A DNA stretch of 64,000 bases, from contig OZ244921.1 of assembly GCA_965221755.1 (NCBI GenBank), positions 3,286,001 through 3,350,000 on the forward strand, in the 5' to 3' direction. The translations under genes and the position numbers were made by a program. Source of the stretch: Azophilus sp965221755. GTDB taxonomy: Bacteria > Pseudomonadota > Gammaproteobacteria > Pseudomonadales > Azotimanducaceae. Of the stretch, positions 9,004 through 17,458 are shown one piece after another. Under the pieces are notes generated by a model that was not told where the DNA came from, searched no databases, and worked only from the letters and a program-made list of their open reading frames with translations. Positions within the stretch are counted from its first letter, which is position 1. Each line of letters opens with the position of its first letter.

Positions 9004-9136
9004 GGCCTTGGGCGTCTGCTCGCTTCCAAATCAAGGGGCCGCGTTTCCGGCGCAAAGCGCCTGCTGGCCAGTCCGAAAACGCAAGGGCGTTATTATGGGG
9101 GAATTGTGCGGCAAAAATCCACAGGCAGCAGTGTGC

Positions 9137-9372
9137 CGGCTCAGGAAAGGCCATCTCAAAGTTGCATTGCTGACGTTCTGGTGATGAGTGGGCGATGCCC
9201 CTGGGTTTTTCCAGCCAAGCGGGGGCGTGGACGCCGTGGCCGGCGGGCGGCGCCCGGTTCGTCGCTTGGGTGGTTTTGCGCCGCTTGCGCAACGGGTTTT
9301 CGGCTTAGCCCGCGCTTTTCCCAGTTTAAGCAACGGGTTGCGGGCGACTTTGAGATGGTCTTTCCTGAGCCG
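9137..9372. repeat. 236-bp element bounded by 29-bp inverted repeats
   Basis: The left end (9137-9165, CGGCTCAGGAAAGGCCATC...) and the right end (9344-9372, ...GATGGTCTTTCCTGAGCCG) are inverted copies with 27 of 29 positions matching. The 178-bp interior has no reading frame that looks real. The layout fits a MITE-like or BIME-like element. I see no target-site duplication. Directly to the right GTTACAGTCCC occurs twice in tandem. The element lies just upstream of hisI. Confidence 0.65.
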
Positions 9373-9452
9373 TTACAGTCCCGTTACAGTCCCTTCCCGC
9401 AGCCCGCCGCAACGATTAACATGCGCATTTGCCCCACGGTGCGCGCGCAGCT

Positions 9453-9836
9453 ATGGAACGCCCCGACTTTGCCAAGGCCGAGCTCATTCCCGCCATTGCC
9501 CAGGACGCCGAGACCGGGGCGGTGCTGATGCTCGCCTACATGAACGCCGAAGCCTACGACGAGACCCTGCGCACCCGGCAGGTGTGCTACTTCAGCCGCA
9601 GCCGGCGCAAGTTGTGGCGCAAGGGCGAGCAGAGCGGCAACGTGCAGCGGCTCAAGCGCATCTACTACGATTGCGACCGGGACACGATTCTCGTGCAGGT
9701 GGAGCAGGTGGGCGGGGCCGCCTGCCACGAAGGCTACGCAAGCTGCTTCTACCGCGAAATCGATCCCCGCACCGGCGAGGCGTCGATCATCGCGGAGCGG
9801 GTGTTTGATCCCGAGAAGGTTTACGGCAATGGCTGA
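9453..9836 (+). CDS. hisI: Phosphoribosyl-AMP cyclohydrolase
   Basis: 127-residue HisI, third step of histidine synthesis: opens the adenine ring of phosphoribosyl-AMP. Start taken at the ATG at 9453 (MERPDFAKAELIPAIAQD). Family motifs are all present: VLMLAYMN, VCYFSRSRRKLWRKGEQSGN, the metal-binding YYDCDRD, and the terminal zinc cysteines in CHEGYASCFYR. There is no fused HisE pyrophosphohydrolase domain. The stop overlaps the hisG start by eight bases, so the two genes are co-translated. The rest of the his operon is not in the window. Confidence 0.95.
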   Translation: MERPDFAKAELIPAIAQDAETGAVLMLAYMNAEAYDETLRTRQVCYFSRSRRKLWRKGEQSGNVQRLKRIYYDCDRDTILVQVEQVGGAACHEGYASCFYREIDPRTGEASIIAERVFDPEKVYGNG

Positions 9837-10716
9837 ACAGGCCAAGCAAACGCTCAACCTGGGCATTCCCAAGGGCAGCCTGCAGGACGCCACCACCGAT
9901 CTGTTTCGCCAAGCCGGCTACGTCATCCGCTTCACTGGCCGCTCCTACTATCCGCAAGTGGACGACCCGGAAATCGACTGCTTGCTGGTGCGCGCCCAGG
10001 AGATGGCGCGCTACGTGGAGCAAGGCGTGCTCGACGCCGGCATCACCGGCCACGATTGGGTGGTGGAGACCGGCGCGGACGTGGTGGAGCTTGAGGACTT
10101 CCTGTTCGCCAAGGTGAGCCGCCGCCCCACCCGCTGGGTGCTCTGCGTGCCGGACGGCTCGCCCGTGCAGGCGGTGGCGGACTTGGAAGGCAAGCGCATC
10201 GCCACCGAGGCGGTGAACATGACCCGGCGCTACTTTGAGGGCCACGGCGTCAATGCCTTGGTTGAGTTCTCCTGGGGCGCCACCGAAGTGAAGCCGCCGC
10301 GGCTGGCGGACGCCATCGTCGAAATCACCGAGACGGGCTCGTCGCTGCGCGCCAACAACCTGCGCATCGTTGACGAAGTGCTGCGCAGCACGCCGCGGCT
10401 CATCGCCAACAAGGCGGCGCTTGAAGACCCGTGGATTCGGGCCAAGCTCGACAACATCGCGCTGATGCTGAAGTCCTGCCTGGCTGCGGAAGGTCGCGTC
10501 GGCTTGATGATGAACGTGCGCAAAGCCGACCTTGAATCGGTCACCGCGCTGCTGCCGGCGCTGCGCAACCCCACCATCTCCCACCTGACGGACCCCGACT
10601 GGCTGGCGCTCAACACCATCATCGAGGAAGCCACCGTGCGCGCCATCATTCCGGCGCTGAAGCAGGCCGGCGCCACCGGCATCATCGAATACCCGATCAA
10701 CAAGATGATCGAGTAG
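9829..10716 (+). CDS. hisG: ATP phosphoribosyltransferase, long form
   Basis: 295-residue HisG, the committed first enzyme of histidine synthesis (ATP + PRPP). At this length it is the long form carrying the C-terminal ACT-like regulatory domain, which does not need HisZ and is normally inhibited by histidine. Recognisable blocks: LGIPKGSLQDAT, DAGITGHDWVVE, the PRPP loop region EITETGSSLRANNLRIV, and the C-terminal GATGIIEYPINKMI. The start MAEQAKQTLN at 9829 lies inside the end of hisI. The pairing hisI-hisG, first and third steps, is not the usual order of a complete his operon. Confidence 0.95.
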   Translation: MAEQAKQTLNLGIPKGSLQDATTDLFRQAGYVIRFTGRSYYPQVDDPEIDCLLVRAQEMARYVEQGVLDAGITGHDWVVETGADVVELEDFLFAKVSRRPTRWVLCVPDGSPVQAVADLEGKRIATEAVNMTRRYFEGHGVNALVEFSWGATEVKPPRLADAIVEITETGSSLRANNLRIVDEVLRSTPRLIANKAALEDPWIRAKLDNIALMLKSCLAAEGRVGLMMNVRKADLESVTALLPALRNPTISHLTDPDWLALNTIIEEATVRAIIPALKQAGATGIIEYPINKMIE

Positions 10717-10744
10717 CCTTTGTGACCAAAACCAAGGCGGCAAG

Positions 10745-12160
10745 ATGGCGGACCGGCCCGCTACCCTAAGCGAACTTAAGGCCTCCGGATACCAGCCGGT
10801 GACGGTGAAGGCGGAAATTCGCCGCAATCTGATCCGTCGTCTGCGGGGCCCGCAAGCGCATCGGGAACCCTTGTTTCCCGGCATCAAGGGCTACGACGAA
10901 TCAGTGATTCCACAGGTCGTGAACGCCCTGCTGTCCAGCCAGGACATCATTTTCCTCGGCGAACGCGGCCAAGCCAAATCGCGCCTGGCGCGCGGCCTCA
11001 CCCAGCTGCTCGACGAGTGGATTCCCGTGCTTGACGGCGCCGAGATACCGGAAAACCCCTACCAACCCGTCAGCCCCCAAGGCCGCGCCCTGGTGGCGGA
11101 GCACGGCGGCAGCGCGCCCATACGCTGGCTTGGCCGCGACGACCGCTACGGCGAGAAGCTGGCCACCCCCGACATCACCATCGCCGACCTGATCGGCGAG
11201 GTGGATCCCATCAAGGTGGCGGAGGGCCGCTATTTGGCCGATGAGCACACCCTGCATTACGGCTTGGTGCCGCGCACCAACCGCGGCATCTTCGCCATCA
11301 ACGAACTGCCGGACCTCGCCGAGCGCATTCAGGTCGGCCTGCTGAACCTGCTTGAGGAGCGCGACGTGCAGATTCGCGGCCATCGCGTGCGCCTGCCGCT
11401 CGACGTCTTCATCATCGCCACGGCCAACCCCGAGGACTACACCAACCGGGGCCGCATCATCACGCCCCTGAAGGACCGCTACGGCGCCCAGATCCGCACC
11501 CACTACCCGGCCAGCATCGCCCAGGAAATCGAGATCCTGGTCCAAGAGGCGCAAGCGCCGGCAGTGGCCGAAGGGCCGGAAAGCGCCGGGCTGTCCCTGC
11601 ATGTGGCGCCGTTCATGGCCGAAATCATCGCGGAGATCACCCATGCGGCCCGTCGCTCCCCGGACGTGAGCCAACGCTCCGGGGTCTCCGTGCGGGCATC
11701 CATCGCCAATTACGAGACGTTGACCGCCAACGCCGCTCGAAGGGCGCTGACCCTCGGCGAACCGGAGGTCGCGCCGCGCATCTCCGACCTCGCCTACATC
11801 CTGCCGAGCTTCCAGGGCAAGCTGGAGGTCGAGGCCATGGAGGAGGGCGACGAGGCCCGCGTCATCGCCCGCATCGTGCAAACGGCCGTCAAGGCGGTGT
11901 TCGACCGGGCTTTTGGCGGCAGCGAGTTCGAGGCCGTGGAACAAGCCTTCGGCGAGGGCTACAGCTTCACCGTCGGCGCTGCCGTGCCCGCTGCGGACTA
12001 CCGCCGCATCCTGACGGACATCCCCGCCCTCGCCGTCCATCTGGAGGGTGAAAGCCCCGGCGTCCACGCCGCAATCATCGAGCTCATTCTGGAGGGACTG
12101 CATCTGCACAAGCGGCTGAACAAGCGTGCCGAGGCGGGCGCTGCGGTTTACTCAGCCTGA
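10745..12160 (+). CDS. MoxR/magnesium-chelatase-type AAA+ ATPase
   Basis: 471-residue ATPase similar to the BchI/ChlI and MoxR group. Walker A is GERGQAKSR (residues 72-80), Walker B and the following block are GIFAINELPDLAERIQVGLL, then NLLEERDVQIRG and the sensor-1 region FIIATANPEDYTNRGRIITP. Such ATPases act as pairs with VWA proteins to insert metals or remodel proteins; the partner here is the VWA gene at 12820, separated by an inserted remnant. The last eight residues (AGAAVYSA) are encoded by a sequence repeated at 12800-12823, suggesting the 3' end was involved in a rearrangement. It follows hisG by 28 bp. Confidence 0.9.
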   Translation: MADRPATLSELKASGYQPVTVKAEIRRNLIRRLRGPQAHREPLFPGIKGYDESVIPQVVNALLSSQDIIFLGERGQAKSRLARGLTQLLDEWIPVLDGAEIPENPYQPVSPQGRALVAEHGGSAPIRWLGRDDRYGEKLATPDITIADLIGEVDPIKVAEGRYLADEHTLHYGLVPRTNRGIFAINELPDLAERIQVGLLNLLEERDVQIRGHRVRLPLDVFIIATANPEDYTNRGRIITPLKDRYGAQIRTHYPASIAQEIEILVQEAQAPAVAEGPESAGLSLHVAPFMAEIIAEITHAARRSPDVSQRSGVSVRASIANYETLTANAARRALTLGEPEVAPRISDLAYILPSFQGKLEVEAMEEGDEARVIARIVQTAVKAVFDRAFGGSEFEAVEQAFGEGYSFTVGAAVPAADYRRILTDIPALAVHLEGESPGVHAAIIELILEGLHLHKRLNKRAEAGAAVYSA

Positions 12161-12823
12161 CGTGGGCGTGGCAGGCCAGGTGACGGGCCGCAGCAAATTG
12201 GAGCGGGCCGCCGGAGCGGACTTCGGGCGCGCTTTGGAGCATTTCACGCTGATGGAGCTGTTGGCCTACCGCTCGTGCCGCGAGTTGGATTTTCCCGTGC
12301 GTTTCTGGCGCACGAAGAGCGGGCTGGAGTGCGACTTCGTTTTGGGCCGGGAAGGCGAGGCGGCGATTGAGGTGAAGGGCGGCGCCAATGTTCGGCCGGC
12401 CGACCTGAAGGGCTTGCGGGCCTATGTCCGCGAGCATCGCCCGCGCCATGCCATTCAGGTCTGTCATTGCGATGCGCCCAAGCGCACCGAGGACGGCTGC
12501 TGGATTTTGCCGTGGGCCCGGTTTCTGGACCGTCTCTGGTCGGGGGAGATCTTGGCCTGATGGGGGGCCTGCGGCGAACCCGCTCAATGATTTTCGCTGG
12601 CGGATGTTGATTTATGGGCCGCAACGCCCTAAAACCAGCGTCCATGCGCATTGAAGCCATGCCCAGCCGCAAGCCGCCACCCGCCATCGCCCCGCGCTTG
12701 GCCTGCCGCCAGGACGGCAACCTCAGCCAGCGCGCCCTCGCCGACTTCCCCGGCCGGCCCGCCCCGCTCGGCCAAGGCCCAAGCCGCTCCCTCAAGGCCG
12801 GCGCTGCGGTTCACTCGGCTTGA
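12137..12823 (+). repeat. Direct repeat flanking the DUF4143 remnant
   Basis: A 24-bp sequence at 12137-12160 (coding AGAAVYSA-stop of the ATPase) recurs at 12800-12823 (coding AGAAVHSA-stop) with three transitions. Both start GGCGCTGCGGTT and end in TGA. The pair brackets about 640 bp of foreign-looking sequence between the ATPase and VWA genes. Confidence 0.7.
12150..12560 (+). pseudogene. C-terminal remnant of a DUF4143 ATP-binding protein
   Basis: The frame closed at 12558-12560 reads PDVGVAGQVTGRSKLE, FGRALEHFTLMELLAYRS, then FWRTKSGLECDFVLGREGEA and AIEVKGGANVRPADLKGL. This is the DUF4143 half (a nuclease-like E-x-D/EVK fold) of the widespread archaeal/bacterial ATPase family; the N-terminal P-loop half is missing. 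Its open frame begins inside the 3' end of the upstream ATPase gene. It is therefore a fragment inserted between two genes that normally cooperate. A stretch of about 260 bp after it (12561-12819) shows no gene. Confidence 0.75.
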
Positions 12824-14862
12824 AGGCGGCCAGCGCAAGCGTGCGTCAATTCCCCGGCAACCTGCGCTACTCCGCTTGGGACGGCAGCCAGCAGCTCGCT
12901 CTTGATGCCGCCGAGATCATGGCGGCGCTGACGGACGACGTCATCGAGCACGGCGACCTGCGCTGGGCGCTGCGCAACCTGATGAGCCAAGGCTTGCAAG
13001 GCGCCAACCTGAACGGCCTGAACGAGATGCTCAAGCGGCTGCGGGAGAAGCGCCGCGAACAGCTCGGCCGCTACGACCTCGGCAGCCTGTTCGACGACTT
13101 GCGCAGGGCCCTCGACGGGATTCTCGCCATGGAGCGGCGGCGCATCGATGAATGGCTCACGAGCGAGCGCAGCGGCCGGGATGGAGGCGACGGCAACTTC
13201 AGCGACAACGTGCTGAGGAGCGTCGCCGAGCGCAGCCGCCAAACCCTCGACGAACTGCCTGAAGATCTGGCAGGCCGCATCAGCCGACTCGAGCAGTACG
13301 AGTTCCTCGACCCGGATGCGCAGCGCAAGTTCCTTGAACTGCTGAACCGGCTGCGCCAAGCGGCGGCCAACAGCCTGCTCAAGGGCATGGAGAACTTGAT
13401 CGACCAGCTCTCCGACGGCGACATGGAGCGGATGCAGCGCATGCTTGCGGCGCTGAACGACATGCTGGTCAGGAAAATCGCCGGCGAGGAGCCCAAGTTC
13501 GATGAGTTCATGACCGAGTTCGGCGACCTGTTTGGCGACGACCCGCCCGCCTCCCTCGACGCGCTGCTCGAACGGATGCGCCGGCAAATGGCCGCCGCCC
13601 AATCCCTGATGAACTCACTGTCCGCCGAACAGCGGGCGCAGCTGCAAGGCCTGCTGCGGGACCGCTTCGACGATCCCGCACTGAACCGCGAGCTCGCCCG
13701 GCTGATGCAGGGCATGGACTTCCTGCGCCCGCAGGCAGGGCAATACCGCTTTGAAGGCGACGGGGAACTGAGCCTTGAAGCGGCCATGCAGCTGATGAAC
13801 GACATGCAGCGGCTCGACGAGCTGATCAGCCAAGTGCAAAGCGCTGAGCGCGGCGGCGACCTCGGCCGCATCGACCGCGACCTGCTTGCGCAAATGGCCG
13901 GCGCCGAAGCCGCCGAAGACCTGGACGGCCTGAGCGACCTCATCAAGGCCCTTGAGCAGGCGGGCCACATCCGCGCCACGGGCAACAACCGTTTTGAACT
14001 CACCCCCCGCGGCTCCCGCATGATCGGCCAGCAGGCCTTGGGCGAAATCTACCAACGCCTCAAGCGGCAGTCCTTGGGCAACCACGCCCTGGCCGAGGAG
14101 GGCCGCTTCGGCGAGCGCCTGGAGCAGACCCGCCCCTTTGCGTTCGGCGACGCCTTCCAACTGCACATGCCGCGAACCATCCGCAACGCCATCGACCGCA
14201 ACGGCCCGGGCTCGCCCGTGCGTCTGAGCCATGAGGACTTCGAGGTGCACCGCAGCGAAACGACCACCTCCACCTCCACGGCGATGTTGGTGGACCTGTC
14301 CTGGTCGATGGCGCTGCGCGGCTCCTTTCAGGCGGCCAAGAAGGTGGCCTTGGCGCTGCGCAACCTGATCAGTTCGCGCTACCCCAGGGACAGCTTCCAC
14401 GTGATTGGCTTCGCGGCTTACGCCAAGGCCTTGAAGGCCCACGAACTGCCCTTTCTGCAATGGGACGACCACCTGCTGGGCACCAACATGCAGCACGCCC
14501 TGCTGCTGGCCGCCCGGCTGCTCGGCAAGGCGCCCGGAGGCGCCAAGCAGATCATCATGATCTCCGACGGCGAACCGACCTCCCACTTGGAGGACGGCCA
14601 AGCGCAATTCGCCTACCCGCCCACGCCGGCCACCATCCGCGCCACCCTGCGGGCGGTGCGCCACTGCACCCGGAAGGGCATCGCCATCAATGCCTTCATG
14701 CTTGAACGAAGCCCCCATCTCAAGGCCTTCATGGACGAAATCGCCCGCATCAACGGCGGCCGCGTGTTCTACGCCACGCCGGAGCAGCTCGGCGAATACA
14801 TCGTGGTGGACTATGTGCAGCGCCGGCGCGCGCGGCTCGGCCGGGGCCGGCCGGCTTGCTGA
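12820..14862 (+). CDS. VWA-domain protein, partner of the MoxR-type ATPase
   Basis: About 680 residues. The N-terminal 450 residues are charged and helical with many DAL/LLERM repeats; the C-terminal part is a von Willebrand A domain. The MIDAS residues are visible: DLSWSM near residue 492, Thr in LLGTNMQHALLLAARLLG, and Asp in IIMISDGEPTSH. With the upstream ATPase it fits a ChlI/ChlD-like or CoxD/CoxE-like pair acting on a metal enzyme or protein complex; the target is unknown. The start is uncertain: TTG at 12820, or GTG at 12841 (VRQFPGNLRYSAWDG). Neither has a good ribosome site, probably because the upstream rearrangement replaced it. Confidence 0.88.
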   Translation: MKAASASVRQFPGNLRYSAWDGSQQLALDAAEIMAALTDDVIEHGDLRWALRNLMSQGLQGANLNGLNEMLKRLREKRREQLGRYDLGSLFDDLRRALDGILAMERRRIDEWLTSERSGRDGGDGNFSDNVLRSVAERSRQTLDELPEDLAGRISRLEQYEFLDPDAQRKFLELLNRLRQAAANSLLKGMENLIDQLSDGDMERMQRMLAALNDMLVRKIAGEEPKFDEFMTEFGDLFGDDPPASLDALLERMRRQMAAAQSLMNSLSAEQRAQLQGLLRDRFDDPALNRELARLMQGMDFLRPQAGQYRFEGDGELSLEAAMQLMNDMQRLDELISQVQSAERGGDLGRIDRDLLAQMAGAEAAEDLDGLSDLIKALEQAGHIRATGNNRFELTPRGSRMIGQQALGEIYQRLKRQSLGNHALAEEGRFGERLEQTRPFAFGDAFQLHMPRTIRNAIDRNGPGSPVRLSHEDFEVHRSETTTSTSTAMLVDLSWSMALRGSFQAAKKVALALRNLISSRYPRDSFHVIGFAAYAKALKAHELPFLQWDDHLLGTNMQHALLLAARLLGKAPGGAKQIIMISDGEPTSHLEDGQAQFAYPPTPATIRATLRAVRHCTRKGIAINAFMLERSPHLKAFMDEIARINGGRVFYATPEQLGEYIVVDYVQRRRARLGRGRPAC

Positions 14863-14950
14863 CCGGCGCCCGCCTTGCAGCGAGGCGAATTTGCATGGAG
14901 AGCCGCTATAATGACTGGCGTTTCAGGATGGGTAGGGAGTCGCTGAAGCC

Positions 14951-15619
14951 ATGTCCAAGCTGATCCTCGCCGAAGACATCATCCTGCTGCTGCTCGATGA
15001 CGACACGGGCAAGATGGAGGATCTCCACGCCAACGTCATCGAGATGCTGATGGCAGGCGCCGTATTGATGGACCTCGGCTTAAGGAAGCGCATCGACTGC
15101 GATCTTGAGCGGCTGTTCGTGGTGGACGCCACGCCCACCGGCGACGCCATACTCGACGCAACCCTTGCGCAAATCGAAGCCGAAGCCGAATCCCTGCCGC
15201 CCAGGACATGGATCCAGCGCATCGCCGAGCGGGGCATGCGGATCAGGGACGCCGCCATCGAACGCCTCGAGCGGCGCAACATCATCAAGGTGGAGGACAC
15301 CAGCTTCCTGTGGGTGTTCGGCAGCCGCCGCTATCCGGTCATCGACGACCGCGAGGAGCGCGAAGCCAAGCTGCGCTTGATGGACGTGCTGCTGAGCGAC
15401 AAGATCCCTGATCCCCACGACGTGGCGCTGATCTGCCTGGCGGACTCCGCTTCGGTGTTCGAGGTGATCCTGAGCGAGCGGGAACTGCGCCACGCCGGCG
15501 AACGCATCGAGCAGGTGCGCAAGCTCGACCTCATCGGCCAGGCGATGTCAGACCAGATCCGCAAGTTCGTCTATGACATCACCATGGCCATCGCCCACGC
15601 GCAGCAGCCGCTGTACTAG
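14951..15619 (+). CDS. GPP34 (GOLPH3-like) family protein
   Basis: 222-residue protein of the Golgi phosphoprotein 3 fold family: LAEDIILLLLDDDTGKM, AGAVLMDLGLRKRI, LLSDKIPDPHDVALICLADS and the helical C-terminus are typical. In eukaryotes the family binds phosphatidylinositol-4-phosphate; the bacterial members, common in actinobacteria, have no settled function. A TATAAT at 14907-14912 lies 38 bp before the ATG, but without a matched -35. The gene follows the VWA gene by 88 bp in the same direction. A membrane-surface role is inference. Confidence 0.88.
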   Translation: MSKLILAEDIILLLLDDDTGKMEDLHANVIEMLMAGAVLMDLGLRKRIDCDLERLFVVDATPTGDAILDATLAQIEAEAESLPPRTWIQRIAERGMRIRDAAIERLERRNIIKVEDTSFLWVFGSRRYPVIDDREEREAKLRLMDVLLSDKIPDPHDVALICLADSASVFEVILSERELRHAGERIEQVRKLDLIGQAMSDQIRKFVYDITMAIAHAQQPLY

Positions 15620-15622
15620 ACC

Positions 15623-15915
15623 TCACCCAAACCCGACGAATCGAACCGCTTGATCCACTGACTTGCGTTTCGACACCACTTTGGCGGCAAAGGACCATCG
15701 GCAAAGCCCATGGTGACGCGGATCATGATGATCCTCCGGGACCGCGGCGCGTTCGCGCACCACCGGCGACTGCATGATGCCCTGGCTGTTGACGACGCAT
15801 CCCAACCCCCGTGACCAGGCGGCCGTGACCAAGGCGTTGGTCACTGCGCCGCAGTCGAACGGCGCGATGTCGCCGCCGTTGATCGACCGGTCGTAGGTCA
15901 CCACTTCCACCGTTG
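15623..15915 (-). pseudogene. Nitroreductase C-terminal remnant with two frameshifts
   Basis: The minus strand reads DCGAVTNALVTAAWSRGLGC, VVNSQGIMQSPVVRERA, then in another frame IIMIRVTMGFADGP, then back in the first frame FAAKVVSKRKSVDQAVRFVG. Joined, this is the C-terminal half of a nitroreductase-family FMN oxidoreductase, ending in the usual KSVxxAVRFVGF. Two compensating frame changes near 15700-15740 and the absent N-terminus show it is dead (or that there are sequence errors). The interval 15916-16130 shows nothing further. Confidence 0.7.
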
Positions 15916-16134
15916 GCCTCCCGTCCGAATTCAAGCGATTCCAACCTCCCGGCGAACCGGCGCCCGCATCAATGCCCTGCAAGCCGTCGCTCGACTTCGA
16001 CGGGGCCGCAGCCACTCCCGCAGCTTGGCCAGTCACCGCACGGCAGGACATGTCATGGCCGTTGCCGCAAGCATGCGTCCGGGCTTTCGGCGCCGCATCA
16101 AATTGCGTCGCAACCGGCCTGTGCGCCCATCGCC

Positions 16135-16140
16135 TATAAT
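16135..16140 (+). promoter_or_regulatory. -10 box of the tRNA-Arg promoter
   Basis: TATAAT at 16135-16140, 36 bp before the mature tRNA 5' end. No good -35 at the right spacing (weak ACCGGC-like sequence), so only the -10 is claimed. Confidence 0.45.
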
Positions 16141-16175
16141 GCGCCCCCACGCGGCCAGCACGCATTGCCGCCCAA

Positions 16176-16252
<77 letters not shown>

Positions 16253-16274
16253 GCAAACCAAGGACCAGCCGCAA

Positions 16275-16345
16275 CCCTCAGGCGGCGCAGGCGCAAACAC
16301 ATCGGAACCCGATCCAAGCAACGGCCCCGCTTTTCGCAGCCGCGG
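16275..16345 (+). repeat. Dispersed palindromic repeat, copy 2 (degenerate)
   Basis: GGCGCAAACACATCGGAACC, then CGATCCAAGCAACGGC and CTTTTCGC follow the family consensus, but the GTTTCGC/GCGAAAC hairpin is no longer intact. It lies directly downstream of the tRNA-Arg. The remaining bases up to 16612 show no gene. Confidence 0.5.
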
Positions 16346-16612
16346 CAATGGCGCGACGACTTTCGCGACCCCCGCACGCAACCCGCTTGGGCGGAGAATC
16401 CGCAGGGTTGGGCATTCGGCAGGGTCGCGCAGGTCGGCCGCCGGACGAAAGCGCTTTGTCCCTCAGCCTCTTGGGGCGCTTCGCCGCCTCGGCGCGCCGC
16501 CGGCAGTCGCGACATCGGCATCGCCGCCATTCCCGTTGTCGATGTGCGGCATAATGCGCCAAGCCGTCAACAGGCTGCGTGAAAGCCCGCCAAACCTTAA
16601 GGAGAAACCAAG

Positions 16613-17452
16613 ATGCCCATCAATCCCGAAGCCGTCGGCGCAACCGGCGGCCCCTCATCCCGCAGCTGGACCTCCAAGGACGCCCTGCTCTACGCCGTCG
16701 GCGTCGGCGCGGGCACCAACGAGCTGCAGTTCACCACGGAGAACACCAAGGACGTGGCGCAGCGGGTGCTGCCCACCTTCGCGGTCATCATCGGCGGCGG
16801 CGGGGTGCCCATGCAGGCGGCCGGAAGCTTCAATCCCACGCTCATGGTGCATGGCGAGCAGGGCATCGAGCTGTTCGACGAGATTCCGCCGGACGGGGAG
16901 ATCGAGAGCACCGGGAAAATCGCCGCCATCTGGGACAAGGGCAGCGCGGCGGTGCTCGAATTCGAGTCCCGGTCGGTCAGCAAGGCCACCGGCAAGCCGC
17001 TGTTCAAGACCCGATCGGTGCTGTTCTGCCGAGGCGAAGGCGGCTGGGGCGGGGAGCGCGGGCCGTCCGAGCGAATCACCTTCCCGGACGCCGAGCCCAC
17101 CCATCAAGCCATCTACGCCACCCGGCAGGACCAAGCGCTCACCTACCGTCTGTCCGGAGACCGCAACCCCCTGCACAGCGACCCGTCGTTCGCGGCGATG
17201 GGCGGCTTTGACCAGCCGATTCTGCACGGCCTATGCACTTACGGCTTCACCGGACGGGCGCTGCTGCACGAACTTTGCGGCGGCGACCCGGCCCGCTTCC
17301 GGTCCATGAACGCCCGCTTCTCAAAGCCGGTGATTCCGGGCGACGTGCTGACCGTCTCGATGTGGGCGGACGCAGGCGATGCGCTGTTCCGCACCGCCAA
17401 CCAAGCCGGCGACGTGGTGATCGACCAAGGCCGCTGCCGCTACGCGGCTTGA
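16613..17452 (+). CDS. MaoC-type enoyl-CoA hydratase 2
   Basis: 279 residues, the double hot-dog hydratase 2 layout seen in the hydratase part of peroxisomal MFE-2. The active-site motif YRLSGDRNPLHSDPSFA near residues 177-193 carries the catalytic Asp and His, followed by GFDQPILHGLCTYGF. It hydrates trans-2-enoyl-CoA to (R)-3-hydroxyacyl-CoA. The ATG at 16613 has an AAGGAGA site. The next gene, on the opposite strand and convergent, is a PHA synthase, which uses exactly (R)-3-hydroxyacyl-CoA, so a role in feeding PHA synthesis from beta-oxidation is plausible. Confidence 0.92.
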   Translation: MPINPEAVGATGGPSSRSWTSKDALLYAVGVGAGTNELQFTTENTKDVAQRVLPTFAVIIGGGGVPMQAAGSFNPTLMVHGEQGIELFDEIPPDGEIESTGKIAAIWDKGSAAVLEFESRSVSKATGKPLFKTRSVLFCRGEGGWGGERGPSERITFPDAEPTHQAIYATRQDQALTYRLSGDRNPLHSDPSFAAMGGFDQPILHGLCTYGFTGRALLHELCGGDPARFRSMNARFSKPVIPGDVLTVSMWADAGDALFRTANQAGDVVIDQGRCRYAA

Positions 17453-17458
17453 GCACCG

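Noticed and set aside
9137..9372. Insertion sequence
   Set aside because: Too short and without any transposase frame; treated as a non-autonomous element.
14907..14912. Full sigma-70 promoter upstream of the GPP34 gene
   Set aside because: TATAAT is present but the only TTGCAT is just 10 bp away, too close; not claimed as a promoter.
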